Source: Methanomassiliicoccus luminyensis B10
GTDB taxonomy: Archaea > Thermoplasmatota > Thermoplasmata > Methanomassiliicoccales > Methanomassiliicoccaceae
DNA length: 64,000 nucleotides
NCBI RefSeq assembly: GCF_000308215.1
Contig: NZ_CAJE01000012.1
Location: forward strand, 372,001-436,000
Direction: 5' to 3'
Part shown: one piece after another, positions 34,609 through 43,391 of the stretch
How the letters are laid out: every line of letters starts with the position of its first letter
Position numbering within the stretch: position 1 is the stretch's first letter
Program-made: the position numbers and the translations under genes
Notes under the pieces: model-generated
Told to the model about the DNA's origin: nothing
The model's input: the letters and a program-made list of their open reading frames with translations, nothing else
Database searches by the model: none

Positions 34609-34770
34609 TCAACCCGTTTTTTCCTGCGGATCTGCCTTCTCATATTGATCGCACAGTTCGTTGAGGAACTGATCATAGGTCCGGCGGAACTTGAGCTTGA
34701 ACAGACGGTCCCTCGTTATCGGGGAGATCTGTATACTCGTCTTGGAGTCCTTGTCGTAATCTTCCTGCAT
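34609..34770 (-). CDS. ribbon-helix-helix-like small protein (antitoxin or regulator type)
   Basis: A 53-aa protein: MQEDYDKDSKTSIQIS, then PITRDRLFKLKFRRTYDQFLNELCDQY cited in parts. The pattern (short beta strand T-S-I-Q-I-S, helix with R-D-R-L-x-x-L-K, then YDQFLNEL) is that of short archaeal VapB-like / ribbon-helix-helix proteins that bind DNA as dimers. GGGATGGG lies directly before the ATG. No toxin gene is adjacent, although the 120-aa membrane protein lies 269 bases downstream. It may be an orphan antitoxin or a small regulator. Confidence 0.72.
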   Translation of the reverse strand: MQEDYDKDSKTSIQISPITRDRLFKLKFRRTYDQFLNELCDQYEKADPQEKTG

Positions 34771-35136
34771 CCCATCCCTTCTGCCGCTAGCATCCCATTT
34801 ACCTAATCGGCCTTCCGCGCTATGTGAATTATATTAATAATATTTTCTATTGAAGACATCAATTTCAATAATCATCATAGTTCCGCATATTGCAATAATC
34901 CTATGAGCGTTATGCTAAACAACAGGAACAATAGAATAGTGAGCAGATTTGGATAAAATAGTCAACAACGGTGTCCCGAACGTCAACTTGGATGGCGACC
35001 CTAGAGGGCCCGGTACGCCAATTTTTCCTCTACATAGAAAGTTAATCGCCTCAGCGCCGTTGAACTCAACAATTCCTTAAAATTATATTTCTACAGGAAA
35101 TGAAGGGGTCTGAAAATATACAAAGATAATTAGGTG
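34771..35136. other. AT-rich intergenic region
   Basis: A 366-base AT-rich gap between the RHH-like gene and the proline dehydrogenase gene, whose 3' end faces it. It contains several TATA-like runs (ATATTAATAATATT near 34830-34843) that could promote the RHH-like gene. I see no frame, repeat or RNA gene. Confidence 0.4.
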
Positions 35137-35931
35137 TTAAGGGGCGGGGGAGCGCCCGAGGTCGTCGAGGGTCTTGAGGTACGCCCTTCTCCTCGACTCA
35201 TACCCTTCTTTATCCTTCCCGAAGGGGACGTACTCCGAGACGACCCATCCCTCGGCGGCGAGGGAGACCTTGGTCTGGTCCGCCAAGCCCTTCAGGAACC
35301 CGAACTCGATGAGGCCCTTGTCCTTGGCCCGGGCCTTCGCCCATTTGATTACATCGGGATCGTGAGTGGCCATACTGAAGGGGGTATTGCGGTCCACTAT
35401 CTCCTCCACCAGGTCCTTGAGCACCTCGGCGATGAGGTCGAACTCGCGGATGTCCCCGAGGTAGGCGCCCTTCACCAGGCGGACCTTCACGCCGGCGTCC
35501 AGCATCCTGATCAGATCGGCGTGGGTGCGTCTCAGGTAGGCCTGCAGGGCAACAGTGACGGGCGCGATGCGGACGCACTCCTCCGCCACCTCAAGAGTGA
35601 GGTTGACCATCCTCTGCCCCTCCATATCCAGCTCGAAGCTCACTCCGAGATCGCGCATTTTTTCACAAATAAGTCGGGACTTTTCAATGCAGATCTCCCG
35701 GTTCAGGGTGCCCCCTAGAGCGGAGAGCTTGACCACGACGGAGGCATTGAGCTTTTCTCTCCTGATCGCAGCGGCGAGCTCCTCGATCCGCAGGACCTCC
35801 TCGTCGATGGAGGCGTCGGTCCTCGAGTACTTGGCGAGAACGTCCATTGCGCATCGGATACTTTGCTCGTTCCTTTGCCTGCACCACTCGATCGCGGCGG
35901 CCTGATCAGGCAAGACCCAGCGGTCTTCCAT
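35137..35931 (-). CDS. proline dehydrogenase-family FAD enzyme
   Basis: A 264-aa member of the PutA/ProDH beta-alpha barrel family that oxidises proline to pyrroline-5-carboxylate with FAD. Recognisable strands include VVVKLSALGG, SFELDMEGQRMVNLTLEV, VALQAYLRRTHADL, VRLVKGAYLGD (a key FAD/substrate strand), FSMATHDPDVI, VSEYVPFGKD and the C-terminal RRRAYLKTL. Length matches single-domain archaeal/bacterial ProDH. No pyrroline-5-carboxylate dehydrogenase is nearby. The surroundings are accessory-like and AT-rich, though the gene itself has normal GC. Confidence 0.88.
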   Translation of the reverse strand: MEDRWVLPDQAAAIEWCRQRNEQSIRCAMDVLAKYSRTDASIDEEVLRIEELAAAIRREKLNASVVVKLSALGGTLNREICIEKSRLICEKMRDLGVSFELDMEGQRMVNLTLEVAEECVRIAPVTVALQAYLRRTHADLIRMLDAGVKVRLVKGAYLGDIREFDLIAEVLKDLVEEIVDRNTPFSMATHDPDVIKWAKARAKDKGLIEFGFLKGLADQTKVSLAAEGWVVSEYVPFGKDKEGYESRRRAYLKTLDDLGRSPAP

Positions 35932-36032
35932 GAACTATGATATTGCACCCGCTCAGGATAATATTGCTCACTCCGGGGCGAGGTCCATATCTCACCAATC
36001 CCGGAGCCCGACGAGGTCGTTCGACGGACCTG

Positions 36033-37301
36033 TCATTCGCGCAAACATCCTATCGGCACCACATACACGCCGTCATCACGGCGGTAGCCCAGCTCAGTGG
36101 CGGTCAGCACCATGAGGAAGGATGGTTCCTTCATCTTGTCCAGGTCCACCTTTTCCTTTAGTTTCATCAGGTTCCGGGCGGCGGTCTCAATCTCCACGGC
36201 GCCCATCTTTACCTCGACCGCGCCCCATCGCCCGTCCTTAAGGTGAATGACGGCATCGGCCTCCAGCCCGCTCTTGTCCCGGTAATGGAAGACCTCGCCG
36301 TCCAGGGCCTGGGCGTACACCCGCAGATCACGGACGCAAAGCGATTCGAACAGCAGGCCGAACGTGTTGAAGTCGCTCAGCAGCTTCTCCGGCGAGGCTC
36401 GCAGGACCGCCGCAGCGATGGATGGATCGACAAAATGGCGCTTCGGGGCGGTCCGCAGAGGGGTCTTGGAGCGCAGGGCCGGGTTCCAGGCGGGAAGGTC
36501 CTCTACCACGAAGATGCGCCGAAGGATGCTTAGATAGGAAGCCATCGTCCTTTCGGTTATGGCGCTCTCGTCCCCCGCGATATCGTCGCGGATGGTCGCC
36601 AAGCTCGCCTGGGTCGATACGTTCCTCGCCAGCGAGCGCATGAGCGCGCGAACGCGGGCCGGGCTTTTCTTCACTCCGTCCGCTCGTTGGACATCGACAC
36701 CGATGACCGATTCCACGTAGTCGTAGACGCGCCGGAGCGCGATATTGCTCTTGGGCTCGACCACGGAAGCGGGCCAGCCCCCGCGGGCCAGCGCGAAGGC
36801 CAGCCGTTCGACGGAGAGTGTAGACAGGCATTCCCCGCCGACAGTCCCGCTGAACAGCGCGCTGAGCGAAATGGCGCCGTTCGATTCCAATGACTCGAAG
36901 AGGCTCATGGGTCGCATGAGCATCCGGGATATCCTGCCCGTGCCGGTATGCTTCACCGCATTATCCCGGGGGACGGCCGAACCGGTCAATATGAACTGCC
37001 CGCTCTTCCTTCGCCGGTCCACGGCGAAACGGACCGCGTCCCACAGCACCGGGGCCATCTGCCACTCGTCGATAAGCCGCGGTGTCTCTCCCTCCAGCAG
37101 CAGTGATGGTTTCACGCCGGCGGCCTGTAGGTAGCTCTCGGTATGGTCGGGGTCCTGCATGTACAGTGTGCTCGCGGCCACCTCTTCGGCGGTCCTGGTC
37201 TTCCCGCACCATTTGGGCCCTTCGATCAGGACCGCGCCAGAGGCCTCCAGGGAGGCCCTCAACACCTTATCGGCGATCCGTCCCAGATATTTTTGTTCCA
37301 T
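36033..37301 (-). CDS. AAA ATPase with DUF4143 C-terminal domain
   Basis: A 422-aa protein of the widespread AAA_14-DUF4143 family. Walker A is IEGPKWCGKTRT, Walker B is RLIDEWQ, and the sensor strand is FILTGSAVPRD. The C-terminal DUF4143 part ends with LEADAVIHL..WGAVEVKMG, an acidic-x-E-x-K arrangement like PD-(D/E)xK nucleases. The open frame begins at 37331; the ATG at 37301 (MEQKYLGRIADKVL) is the usual family start. Biological role of the family is unclear. Five 23-bp repeats lie directly upstream. Confidence 0.9.
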   Translation of the reverse strand: MEQKYLGRIADKVLRASLEASGAVLIEGPKWCGKTRTAEEVAASTLYMQDPDHTESYLQAAGVKPSLLLEGETPRLIDEWQMAPVLWDAVRFAVDRRRKSGQFILTGSAVPRDNAVKHTGTGRISRMLMRPMSLFESLESNGAISLSALFSGTVGGECLSTLSVERLAFALARGGWPASVVEPKSNIALRRVYDYVESVIGVDVQRADGVKKSPARVRALMRSLARNVSTQASLATIRDDIAGDESAITERTMASYLSILRRIFVVEDLPAWNPALRSKTPLRTAPKRHFVDPSIAAAVLRASPEKLLSDFNTFGLLFESLCVRDLRVYAQALDGEVFHYRDKSGLEADAVIHLKDGRWGAVEVKMGAVEIETAARNLMKLKEKVDLDKMKEPSFLMVLTATELGYRRDDGVYVVPIGCLRE

Positions 37302-37337
37302 GGTCACAGGCCTGATGCAGCATGGCATCACTGGATA

Positions 37338-37452
37338 TATTTTATTTCCTAATTTGGCGCTATTTTATTTCCTAATTTGGCGCTATTTTATTTCCTAATT
37401 TGGCGCTATTTTATTTCCTAATTTGGCGCTATTTTATTTCCTAATTTGGCGT
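37338..37452. repeat. five tandem 23-bp direct repeats
   Basis: Units start at 37338, 37361, 37384, 37407 and 37430. The first four are identical; the fifth matches 22 of 23 bases and then diverges. Core of the unit: TTTTATTTCCTAATTTGGCG. There are no spacers, so it is not CRISPR. On the minus strand each unit carries AGGAAATAAAAT, resembling BRE plus TATA. The array lies 36 bases before the DUF4143 ATPase start and 35 bases after the serine recombinase stop. Confidence 0.97.
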
Positions 37453-37487
37453 CCGTGAGGACTTACCGGGGTGGCTCGCCGTGATCC

Positions 37488-38312
37488 TCACTGCCCGGCC
37501 GGGGGTGACCACACCTTTCGGCGCCGGGGGTCGCGGACGTTCGAGGCGATAAGCTCCTGCACCCGGATGAACGTCTGAAGGTCGATTATGGCGGGGTGCT
37601 GAGACTTCACCTCCACTTTGTCCCAGCGGCGGTAGCCGGCGTAGGCGGGGTTGTGAAGGAGGCGGCTGATGGACCACTTCGTCCACTCTTTCTTTTGCCT
37701 GGTGAGGAAATTGTTGCTGTTCATCGCGTCGGCGATCTCGCACATGGTCATCCCGCCGAGGTACGAGCTGAAGATGTACCTCACCCAGGCCGCTTCCTCC
37801 TCGATGATCTTGAGATCGTTGTCCTCGACCTTGTACCCGTAGGGGGGATAAAAGCCCAGCAGGCCGCCGGTGGTGGCCTTCTGCTCCATGCCAGCGTAGG
37901 TACGCTCGCCGATCTGCTCCGATTCGAGCTGGGCGATCCTCTGGATCATGTCAACCACGAAGCGCCCTATGGCTGAGGAAGTATCCAGCTCCTCCTGCAT
38001 GGAGGTGAACTTCTTCCCCCATTTCTCCAGGTTGTCCATCATCTCGATGAAGTTCTTGGAGTTGCGGTGGATACGGTCCATCTTCATTACCAGGATGGTG
38101 TCCCAGCTGTCCTTCTCGGCCATCATCCGCTTGTAGGCTTCGCGGGTGCTTATCTTCCGTCCGGTGTGCCCCCGGTCGGCGTAGATCCCTGCAACGTCCC
38201 AGCCCTGCGCCTCGCAATAAGCTACCAGTCGCTCCTGCTGCGCGTCCAGGGAGTAGCCTTCCTCGGCCTGCTCCTCAGTGGAGACGCGGATATAGATGGC
38301 CGCGCTAACCAA
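37488..38312 (-). CDS. short serine recombinase, downstream copy
   Basis: A 274-aa site-specific recombinase of the resolvase/invertase superfamily. The catalytic N-terminal domain is intact: nucleophile Ser in YIRVSTEEQAE, the R-x-x-R motif in KMDRIHRN, and the long E-helix IGRFVVDMIQRIAQLESEQ. A Recombinase domain follows (GFYPPYGYKV; RLLHNPAYAGYRRW). It stops soon after, lacking the zinc ribbon and coiled coil of full-size (450-600 aa) large serine recombinases. Its start overlaps the end of the paralogous gene by 8 bases. Confidence 0.93.
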   Translation of the reverse strand: MVSAAIYIRVSTEEQAEEGYSLDAQQERLVAYCEAQGWDVAGIYADRGHTGRKISTREAYKRMMAEKDSWDTILVMKMDRIHRNSKNFIEMMDNLEKWGKKFTSMQEELDTSSAIGRFVVDMIQRIAQLESEQIGERTYAGMEQKATTGGLLGFYPPYGYKVEDNDLKIIEEEAAWVRYIFSSYLGGMTMCEIADAMNSNNFLTRQKKEWTKWSISRLLHNPAYAGYRRWDKVEVKSQHPAIIDLQTFIRVQELIASNVRDPRRRKVWSPPAGQ

Positions 38313-39132
38313 TCTCCACCGCCTCCAGTCGGTGGTGCGACTGGCCGGCGCTGTTGCGCCTGCGTTCCACCATCATCTCCTGGACCATGTCGTAGGCCCC
38401 CGGGGAGATGAGGACGTAATGGTCCAGGTGGATGAGGTTGCCGTCCCACTGGATGTAGCCGCAGTATAAGGGGTTGCGCAGTATCCTGCTCACCGCCTGC
38501 TTGGACCAGGCCCCGCCCTTCTTCGACGGCACTTCCCTCCGGTTCAGCTCCTGGGCGATCTGGTCGAGGGTGCACCCCCTCATGTAGGACTGGTAGATGT
38601 ATGGCACCACTCCGGCCTCGGAATCGCGCACCACCAGCTTGCCGTCCACGATCTCGTATCCATACGGATCCGGCGAGCCCAGGTGCCCGAGGCCCTTCTT
38701 GGCCTTCTGGAGCATTCCGACCTTGACCCTCTCGCCGGTCTGCTCCGATTCGAGCTGGGCGATGCGCTGGATGATGTCCATGACGAACCGGCCCATGGCC
38801 GAGGTGGTGTCGAACTTCTCCTGCATAGAGCTGAACTGCTTCTTCCATTTGCCGAGATCGTCCATCATCTGGGCGAAGTTGCGAGAGTTCCTGTGGATAC
38901 GATCCATCTTGAGGACCAGCAGCACGTCCCAGCCGTCCTTGTCGCCCATCATGCGCCGATAGTGGGGACGGTCGGTATCGCGGCCAGAGTACCCATCGTC
39001 AACGTATTCCCCGGCGACGTCCCAGCCCTTGGCCTTGCAGTAAGCGTGCAGGCGCTTCAGCTGGGCAGGTATGCTGAACCCTTCTCTGGCCTGGTCGTCA
39101 GTGGAGACCCTGGCGTAGATGGCGGCGCGCAT
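38305..39132 (-). CDS. short serine recombinase, upstream copy
   Basis: A 275-aa paralogue of the following gene with almost the same length. Catalytic motifs are intact: Ser in YARVSTDDQAR, KMDRIHRN, and MGRFVMDIIQRIAQLESEQ, followed by YGYEIVDGKL and ILRNPLYCGYIQW. The ATG at 39132 (MRAAIYARVST) is chosen; the 19 codons before it look non-coding. It overlaps the downstream copy by 8 bases, so both are made from one mRNA, probably coupled. The similarity across the catalytic core and E-helix is high enough to call a tandem duplication. Confidence 0.93.
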   Translation of the reverse strand: MRAAIYARVSTDDQAREGFSIPAQLKRLHAYCKAKGWDVAGEYVDDGYSGRDTDRPHYRRMMGDKDGWDVLLVLKMDRIHRNSRNFAQMMDDLGKWKKQFSSMQEKFDTTSAMGRFVMDIIQRIAQLESEQTGERVKVGMLQKAKKGLGHLGSPDPYGYEIVDGKLVVRDSEAGVVPYIYQSYMRGCTLDQIAQELNRREVPSKKGGAWSKQAVSRILRNPLYCGYIQWDGNLIHLDHYVLISPGAYDMVQEMMVERRRNSAGQSHHRLEAVEIG

Positions 39133-39350
39133 GCTCACCGCTCCTGCAATGACGATACGGCGTGGCTCGAATGCATCCCGGCGGGGCATCTACGTTTGGG
39201 AATACAAAATTTAGGGTCATCCGCCCGGGCACATTTTTGTTCAATGACGCATTATGCTATTATTATTTAGCATCTATCGTTACTACATATTATTTATCTG
39301 CCATATCCTTATAAGTGGGTTTAAGTGGATTAATTTAATGGTCGGTCTTA

Positions 39351-39770
39351 ATGAGTGATAGTCCTGAATCCAAGATCGTCAGGCTCAGGGAGGAGTTCGG
39401 CGGACTTGTCGACGACGAGACCCTGAAGCGGCTGGTCATGGAAGAGGGAGGCATGAAAATGGCAGCAGAAAAGAAGATCGCAGATTTCAGCGACCGCGAG
39501 GAGATCACTGCGGTGGTCAAGGTCGCCAGGATAAACGACACCAAGACATTCAACAAGAGGACCGGCGGACAGGGCCGGGTCAGGAACATCAACGTGGAGG
39601 ACGAGTCAGGTAACTGCAGGTTAACCCTCTGGGACGATGACGTCGATCTCCCCGAAGGCCTCAACATCCAGGTGGGAACCTCCTTAAAGCTCACCGACTG
39701 CTACACCAAGCAGACGGAGTACGGGGTGGATGTCTCCAAGGGGAAGAAGGGAAAAATAGAGATGCTTTGA
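39351..39770 (+). CDS. single OB-fold RPA-like ssDNA-binding protein
   Basis: A 139-aa protein with a short helical N-terminus (about 1-45, DDETLKRLVMEEGG) and one OB-fold (about 50-125): ITAVVKVARINDTKTFNKR, VRNINVEDESGNCRLTLWDD and GTSLKLTDCYTKQTEYG. This is the RPA/SSB-type fold of archaeal nucleic-acid binding proteins. It is much shorter than replicative RPA and lacks a zinc finger, so it may be an accessory single-strand binder. It is divergent from the recombinase pair (218-base gap), and a T-rich terminator follows. Confidence 0.85.
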   Translation: MSDSPESKIVRLREEFGGLVDDETLKRLVMEEGGMKMAAEKKIADFSDREEITAVVKVARINDTKTFNKRTGGQGRVRNINVEDESGNCRLTLWDDDVDLPEGLNIQVGTSLKLTDCYTKQTEYGVDVSKGKKGKIEML

Positions 39771-39812
39771 TTATAAAGCTATTCTCTTTACCTCATTTTT
39801 ATTTATTATTAA
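39771..39812 (+). terminator. T-rich terminator after the OB-fold gene
   Basis: After the TGA the sense strand reads ATTCTCTTTACC, then CATTTTTATTTATTATT, pyrimidine and T-rich tracts typical of archaeal intrinsic termination; there is no stem-loop. Confidence 0.45.
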
Positions 39813-39961
39813 TACAATAACAAGATATTCAAGGGGCGTCGATTTTCCGCCTGGCCGGCCTGAAGACAAATTAAAGATCAGTAATTAGATAATTTAATAA
39901 ATATAGAACAACGCTCCGAGCTCGCCCTTGAATGAGTTGAATGAGAAGTGAGCAGGCGATG

Positions 39962-39998
39962 GAAAAATAAGAAAAGAAGAAAAATTTTGAAAAGATGT
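39962..39998 (-). terminator. T-rich terminator after the surface protein gene
   Basis: On the minus strand, directly after the stop, runs CATCTTTTCAAAATTTTTC then TTCTTTTCTTATTTTTCC, successive T-tracts of the archaeal termination type. Confidence 0.5.
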
Positions 39999-41387
39999 TT
40001 ACTTCTTCCTGGCGCGGGTGACCATGAAGAGAACTCCGCCGACCACTACCGCCGCTACGACGATCAGGATCAACCCGATGTACGGGGGATCGAAGAAGAA
40101 GTCAGTGATGTTGTCACTGCCGGCCCTCTTCTCCACATCCGCCTGGAAGTTCTCTATGGAATTTATCTCCGACTGGGCCTTGCTCACCGAGACCGGTTCC
40201 ATGAACGGCATGAAGTCAGAGAGGTCTATGGGTACGTCCCCGATGCTCATGGAGACCCCTGCCCCAGAGAGGAACCTCTGATCGGGGTCGTAGTAATACT
40301 TGAGCCCTATCGACCTCGATTGCTCCGAAACTATTTCTCCAGAGCCCGGGGGCACCTGTAACTCGCCGTTCACCTGGTCTTCGCCATCCTCGTCAGCTCC
40401 CATCACGGTTATCTCGTAAATGCCGCTTTCTGATTCATTGGCAGAGAAGCTTAGATCGATATTCCGCTCGATGGCCCCGAACTTCCCGTCGCTGAGCTTT
40501 CTGTCCTCGGGAATGAGGTCAACGAATTTGATGGGGAAGGCAGTGACGCCGGCCTCCTTCATCAGCTCGTTGTCGAAGAAATCCTCCTGCATCTCCTCGG
40601 ACAAGCCCTTGACGTCCAGGAAGCCTCCGATCTCGCCGCTGATGTTGGCTACGGTATTGACGTCCCATTCCTTCCCATCATAGAGATCGAGGCCGAACAG
40701 GTCTAGGGGCTGCGGCTCGAAGAGGACGTTCACGTCCAGGCTAAAGACGAGCTTGGCATCGATGTCATAATTCTGGTAGGCGACGGTGTATTGTCCCTCA
40801 TCATTATTGAACATCGGAAGGTTGGTCGCATCGAAGCTTATTATGGCCGAGGCCTTAGCGCTGAGATCGACGCTCTCGATGGCCAAGGATTTGTTGAACA
40901 CAGTGGTGCCTTCAAGAACGAACGCGAAGTCAGCTCCTAGGACCACCCTGATGGTCTTCGCCTCCTTGCTCTCTGCAGGTATCAGATAAGGACTGGGGAC
41001 ATTATAGGTGCCAGCCTTGGGCAGCTGTCCAGAGACCGACGCGTCCATGTCCGCCTCCATCTTGACGGCGATCTTGGTGCTGACAACATAAGCGGTGTCG
41101 TTCACGCCAGTCACTTCGAACAGCGCGTATATCGCCGCGTTCGTGGAGACCTGCGCACTGGCCTCTTCGAAGCTCATGCCCGTCATCGAGCTGACGGCCT
41201 GCGCCAGGGCCTGATTGACAGTGGCGTTGTTCTTAGCGCTGAAGCTGGTGTCCCATCCCAAGGCCCACCTATCACCTTTCTGCCAGGCCGGTGCCTCGGC
41301 CGGCTCCGCGCTCACGGCCGGCACCAAAAGGCCGACCAGGAACAGCGCGGTGACCAGGGTCACGGCCGCTGTGATCATTTTTCCCAT
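39999..41387 (-). CDS. secreted, membrane-anchored surface protein of unknown function
   Basis: A 462-aa protein with an N-terminal signal peptide (MGKMITAAVTLVTALFLVGL, likely cut after VSA near residue 27), an extended outer domain rich in beta-strand patterns and acidic residues, and a C-terminal transmembrane helix (about 436-457, IGLILIVVAAVVVGGVLFMV) followed by a basic TRARKK anchor. N-x-S/T sequons are scattered through it. A strong GGAGGT ribosome binding site precedes the ATG and TATACTATATTC lies upstream, so expression may be high. The family is not recognised; an S-layer-associated or envelope role is inferred. Confidence 0.85.
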   Translation of the reverse strand: MGKMITAAVTLVTALFLVGLLVPAVSAEPAEAPAWQKGDRWALGWDTSFSAKNNATVNQALAQAVSSMTGMSFEEASAQVSTNAAIYALFEVTGVNDTAYVVSTKIAVKMEADMDASVSGQLPKAGTYNVPSPYLIPAESKEAKTIRVVLGADFAFVLEGTTVFNKSLAIESVDLSAKASAIISFDATNLPMFNNDEGQYTVAYQNYDIDAKLVFSLDVNVLFEPQPLDLFGLDLYDGKEWDVNTVANISGEIGGFLDVKGLSEEMQEDFFDNELMKEAGVTAFPIKFVDLIPEDRKLSDGKFGAIERNIDLSFSANESESGIYEITVMGADEDGEDQVNGELQVPPGSGEIVSEQSRSIGLKYYYDPDQRFLSGAGVSMSIGDVPIDLSDFMPFMEPVSVSKAQSEINSIENFQADVEKRAGSDNITDFFFDPPYIGLILIVVAAVVVGGVLFMVTRARKK

Positions 41388-41542
41388 CAGTTATACCTCC
41401 TAAGCCAAATGTTAGGCTAAGTTGCAATAGGAACAGAATATAGTATATTGAACCTGCCTATCATTTTCGTCCGATAGAAATCAAGAATGTGTACCGCACC
41501 GGATACAAGTGAGATGACGGAAGCGGTCCGCATGAAAAGCCT

Positions 41543-41560
41543 GATGATAAAGAAAAATAA
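41543..41560 (-). terminator. T-rich terminator after thermosome gene
   Basis: The minus strand reads TTATTTTTCTTTATCATC about 40 bases after the thermosome stop, an archaeal-type T-tract terminator. Confidence 0.45.
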
Positions 41561-41600
41561 GAGATTGTGGAAGGGGTTTTGAAAGGAGAACTTACGGCCC

Positions 41601-43259
41601 TTACATCATGCCAGGCATGCCGCCGGGCATCCCGCCAGGCATGCCGCCGGGCCCACCGGGCATGGCGGGTCCCTTCTTGGAAGCGATAACGTCGTCGATC
41701 CTCAGGATCATGCCGGCGACCTCGGTCGCGGACTCGATGGCCTGGGTCTTGACCCTCAGGGGCTCGATGACGTTGGCGTCCAGCATGTTGGCCGGCTCGC
41801 CGGTGGCCAGGTCGATGCCCATGGCGGAGGCGCCCTTCTTCTTGGCCTCGTGGGCGTTCTTGAGCTGGATGACCAGGTCGATGGGGTCAAGCCCAGCGTT
41901 CTCGGCGATAGCCCAGGGGATGACCTCCATGGCCTCGGCGAAGGCCTCGATGGCGAGCTGCTCGCGGCCGCCCACGGACGAAGCGAAGTCGGCCAGCTTC
42001 ATGGACAGCTCGATCTCGGCAGCGCCGCCGCCGGCGACGACCTTTCCGTCCTCAACGGCAACGCCAACGACCCTCAGGGCGTCGTGCAGAGCGCGCTCGA
42101 CCTCGTCGATAACGTGCTTGGTGCCGCCGCGGATGATGATGCTGATGGCCTTGGGGTTCTTGCAGCCGGTGATGAAGGTCATGGCCTCCTCAGCGATCTT
42201 CCTCTCCTCAACGGCGTCGGCGGTCCCGAGGTCGCTCTTGGAGAGGGAGTCCAGGTTGCCCACGACGTTGCCGCCGGTGGCCTTGGCGACCTTCTCCATG
42301 TCCGACTCCCTGAGGCGGCGGCAGGCGTAGATACCCGCCTTGGCCAGGTAGTGCTGGACCAGGTCGTCCATGCCCTTCTGGCAGAACACCACGTTGGCGC
42401 CGGCGGCCTTGATCTTCTCGACCATGTTCTTCAGGGTGTTCTCCTCCTCGTCGAGGAAGCGCTGCATGGAAGCAGGGTCGCGGATCTGGATCTTGGCCTC
42501 GACCTCGGTCTTCTTGATCTCAAGAGCGGAAGAGATGATGGCGATCTTGGCCTTCTCGACCTTCTTGGGCATCCTGGGGTGGACCTTCTCCTTGTCGATC
42601 ACCAGGCCGTTGATGAGCTCGGTGTCGGCGATAGCGCCGCCGGTCTTGGTCTCCACCTTGATGTTGTCAATGTCAACGAAGTCCTTGCCGTCTCTCTTCT
42701 CGTTGACGGACTTCACGGCCTTCACGGCGAGGTCGGCCAGGTAGTCCCTGGAAGCGCCGACGGACTTGCCGGTCATGGCGGTCATGGCGACCTTCTTCAG
42801 GGTCGCGTCGCCCTTGGCATCAACAGCGATGTCGTTCAGCAGCTCCACGGCCTTGGCCGCGGCGAGCCTGTACCCGTTGGCGATGACGGTGGGGTGGATG
42901 TTCTGGTCAATGAGGGCCTCGGCCTTCTTGAGCAGTTCGCCGGCCACTACAACAGAGGTGGTGGTCCCGTCGCCGCACTCGGCATCCTGGGTCTTGGCGA
43001 CCTCCACGACCATCTTGGCCGCGGGGTGCTGGACGTCGATCTCCTTCAGGATGGTGACGCCATCGTTGGTGATCACAACATCTCCCAGAGTGTCCACGAG
43101 CATCTTGTCCATGCCCTTGGGCCCCAAGGTGGAGCGTACCGCGTCAGCGATAGCGCGGGCAGCAGCGATGTTGTTGGCCTGCGCTTCCTTGTTCTTGGTG
43201 CGCTCTGTGCCTTCTTTCAGCACAATGATCGGTTGGCCTTGTCCTAGAGAATATGCCAT
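41601..43259 (-). CDS. thermosome (group II chaperonin) subunit
   Basis: A 552-aa subunit of the archaeal thermosome, an ATP-driven double-ring protein-folding machine. Family motifs: [11 protein letters not shown] near 47-58, the ATP-site [43 protein letters not shown] and [12 protein letters not shown]. The C-terminus is a Gly/Met-rich tail built of GGMP repeats, typical for thermosomes and GroEL. The promoter is strong, with a clear TATA box and a GGAGG ribosome binding site. Only one subunit gene is in the window; partners may be elsewhere. Confidence 0.98.
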   Translation of the reverse strand: MAYSLGQGQPIIVLKEGTERTKNKEAQANNIAAARAIADAVRSTLGPKGMDKMLVDTLGDVVITNDGVTILKEIDVQHPAAKMVVEVAKTQDAECGDGTTTSVVVAGELLKKAEALIDQNIHPTVIANGYRLAAAKAVELLNDIAVDAKGDATLKKVAMTAMTGKSVGASRDYLADLAVKAVKSVNEKRDGKDFVDIDNIKVETKTGGAIADTELINGLVIDKEKVHPRMPKKVEKAKIAIISSALEIKKTEVEAKIQIRDPASMQRFLDEEENTLKNMVEKIKAAGANVVFCQKGMDDLVQHYLAKAGIYACRRLRESDMEKVAKATGGNVVGNLDSLSKSDLGTADAVEERKIAEEAMTFITGCKNPKAISIIIRGGTKHVIDEVERALHDALRVVGVAVEDGKVVAGGGAAEIELSMKLADFASSVGGREQLAIEAFAEAMEVIPWAIAENAGLDPIDLVIQLKNAHEAKKKGASAMGIDLATGEPANMLDANVIEPLRVKTQAIESATEVAGMILRIDDVIASKKGPAMPGGPGGMPGGMPGGMPGMM

Positions 43260-43265
43260 TATAAG

Positions 43266-43309
43266 CCTCCTTTTCGAGGGGCCGATATTTTATCGCTTCT
43301 ATATAAGGG
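43266..43309 (-). promoter_or_regulatory. thermosome promoter and ribosome binding site
   Basis: On the minus strand CCCTTATAT (43301-43309) is a TATA box. Transcription should start near 43277-43280. A GGAGG (43266-43270) lies 6 bases before the ATG at 43259, giving a short leader of about 20 nt with a strong ribosome binding site. Confidence 0.65.
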
Positions 43310-43391
43310 TTGTTGTATTACCACGGTCGAGAGCGCACAATGGGTAGCGAAGGCCGCCCGCGGTCTCCGAGGCCCCATAGTTCCCGCTCGC

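Noticed and set aside
37338-37452. CRISPR array
   Set aside because: The repeats are directly adjacent without spacers and no cas gene is present; it is a plain tandem repeat.
41850-43247. 465-codon plus-strand frame opposite the thermosome
   Set aside because: Leu/Gly/Asp/Val-rich low-complexity shadow of the thermosome codons with no protein-like motif.
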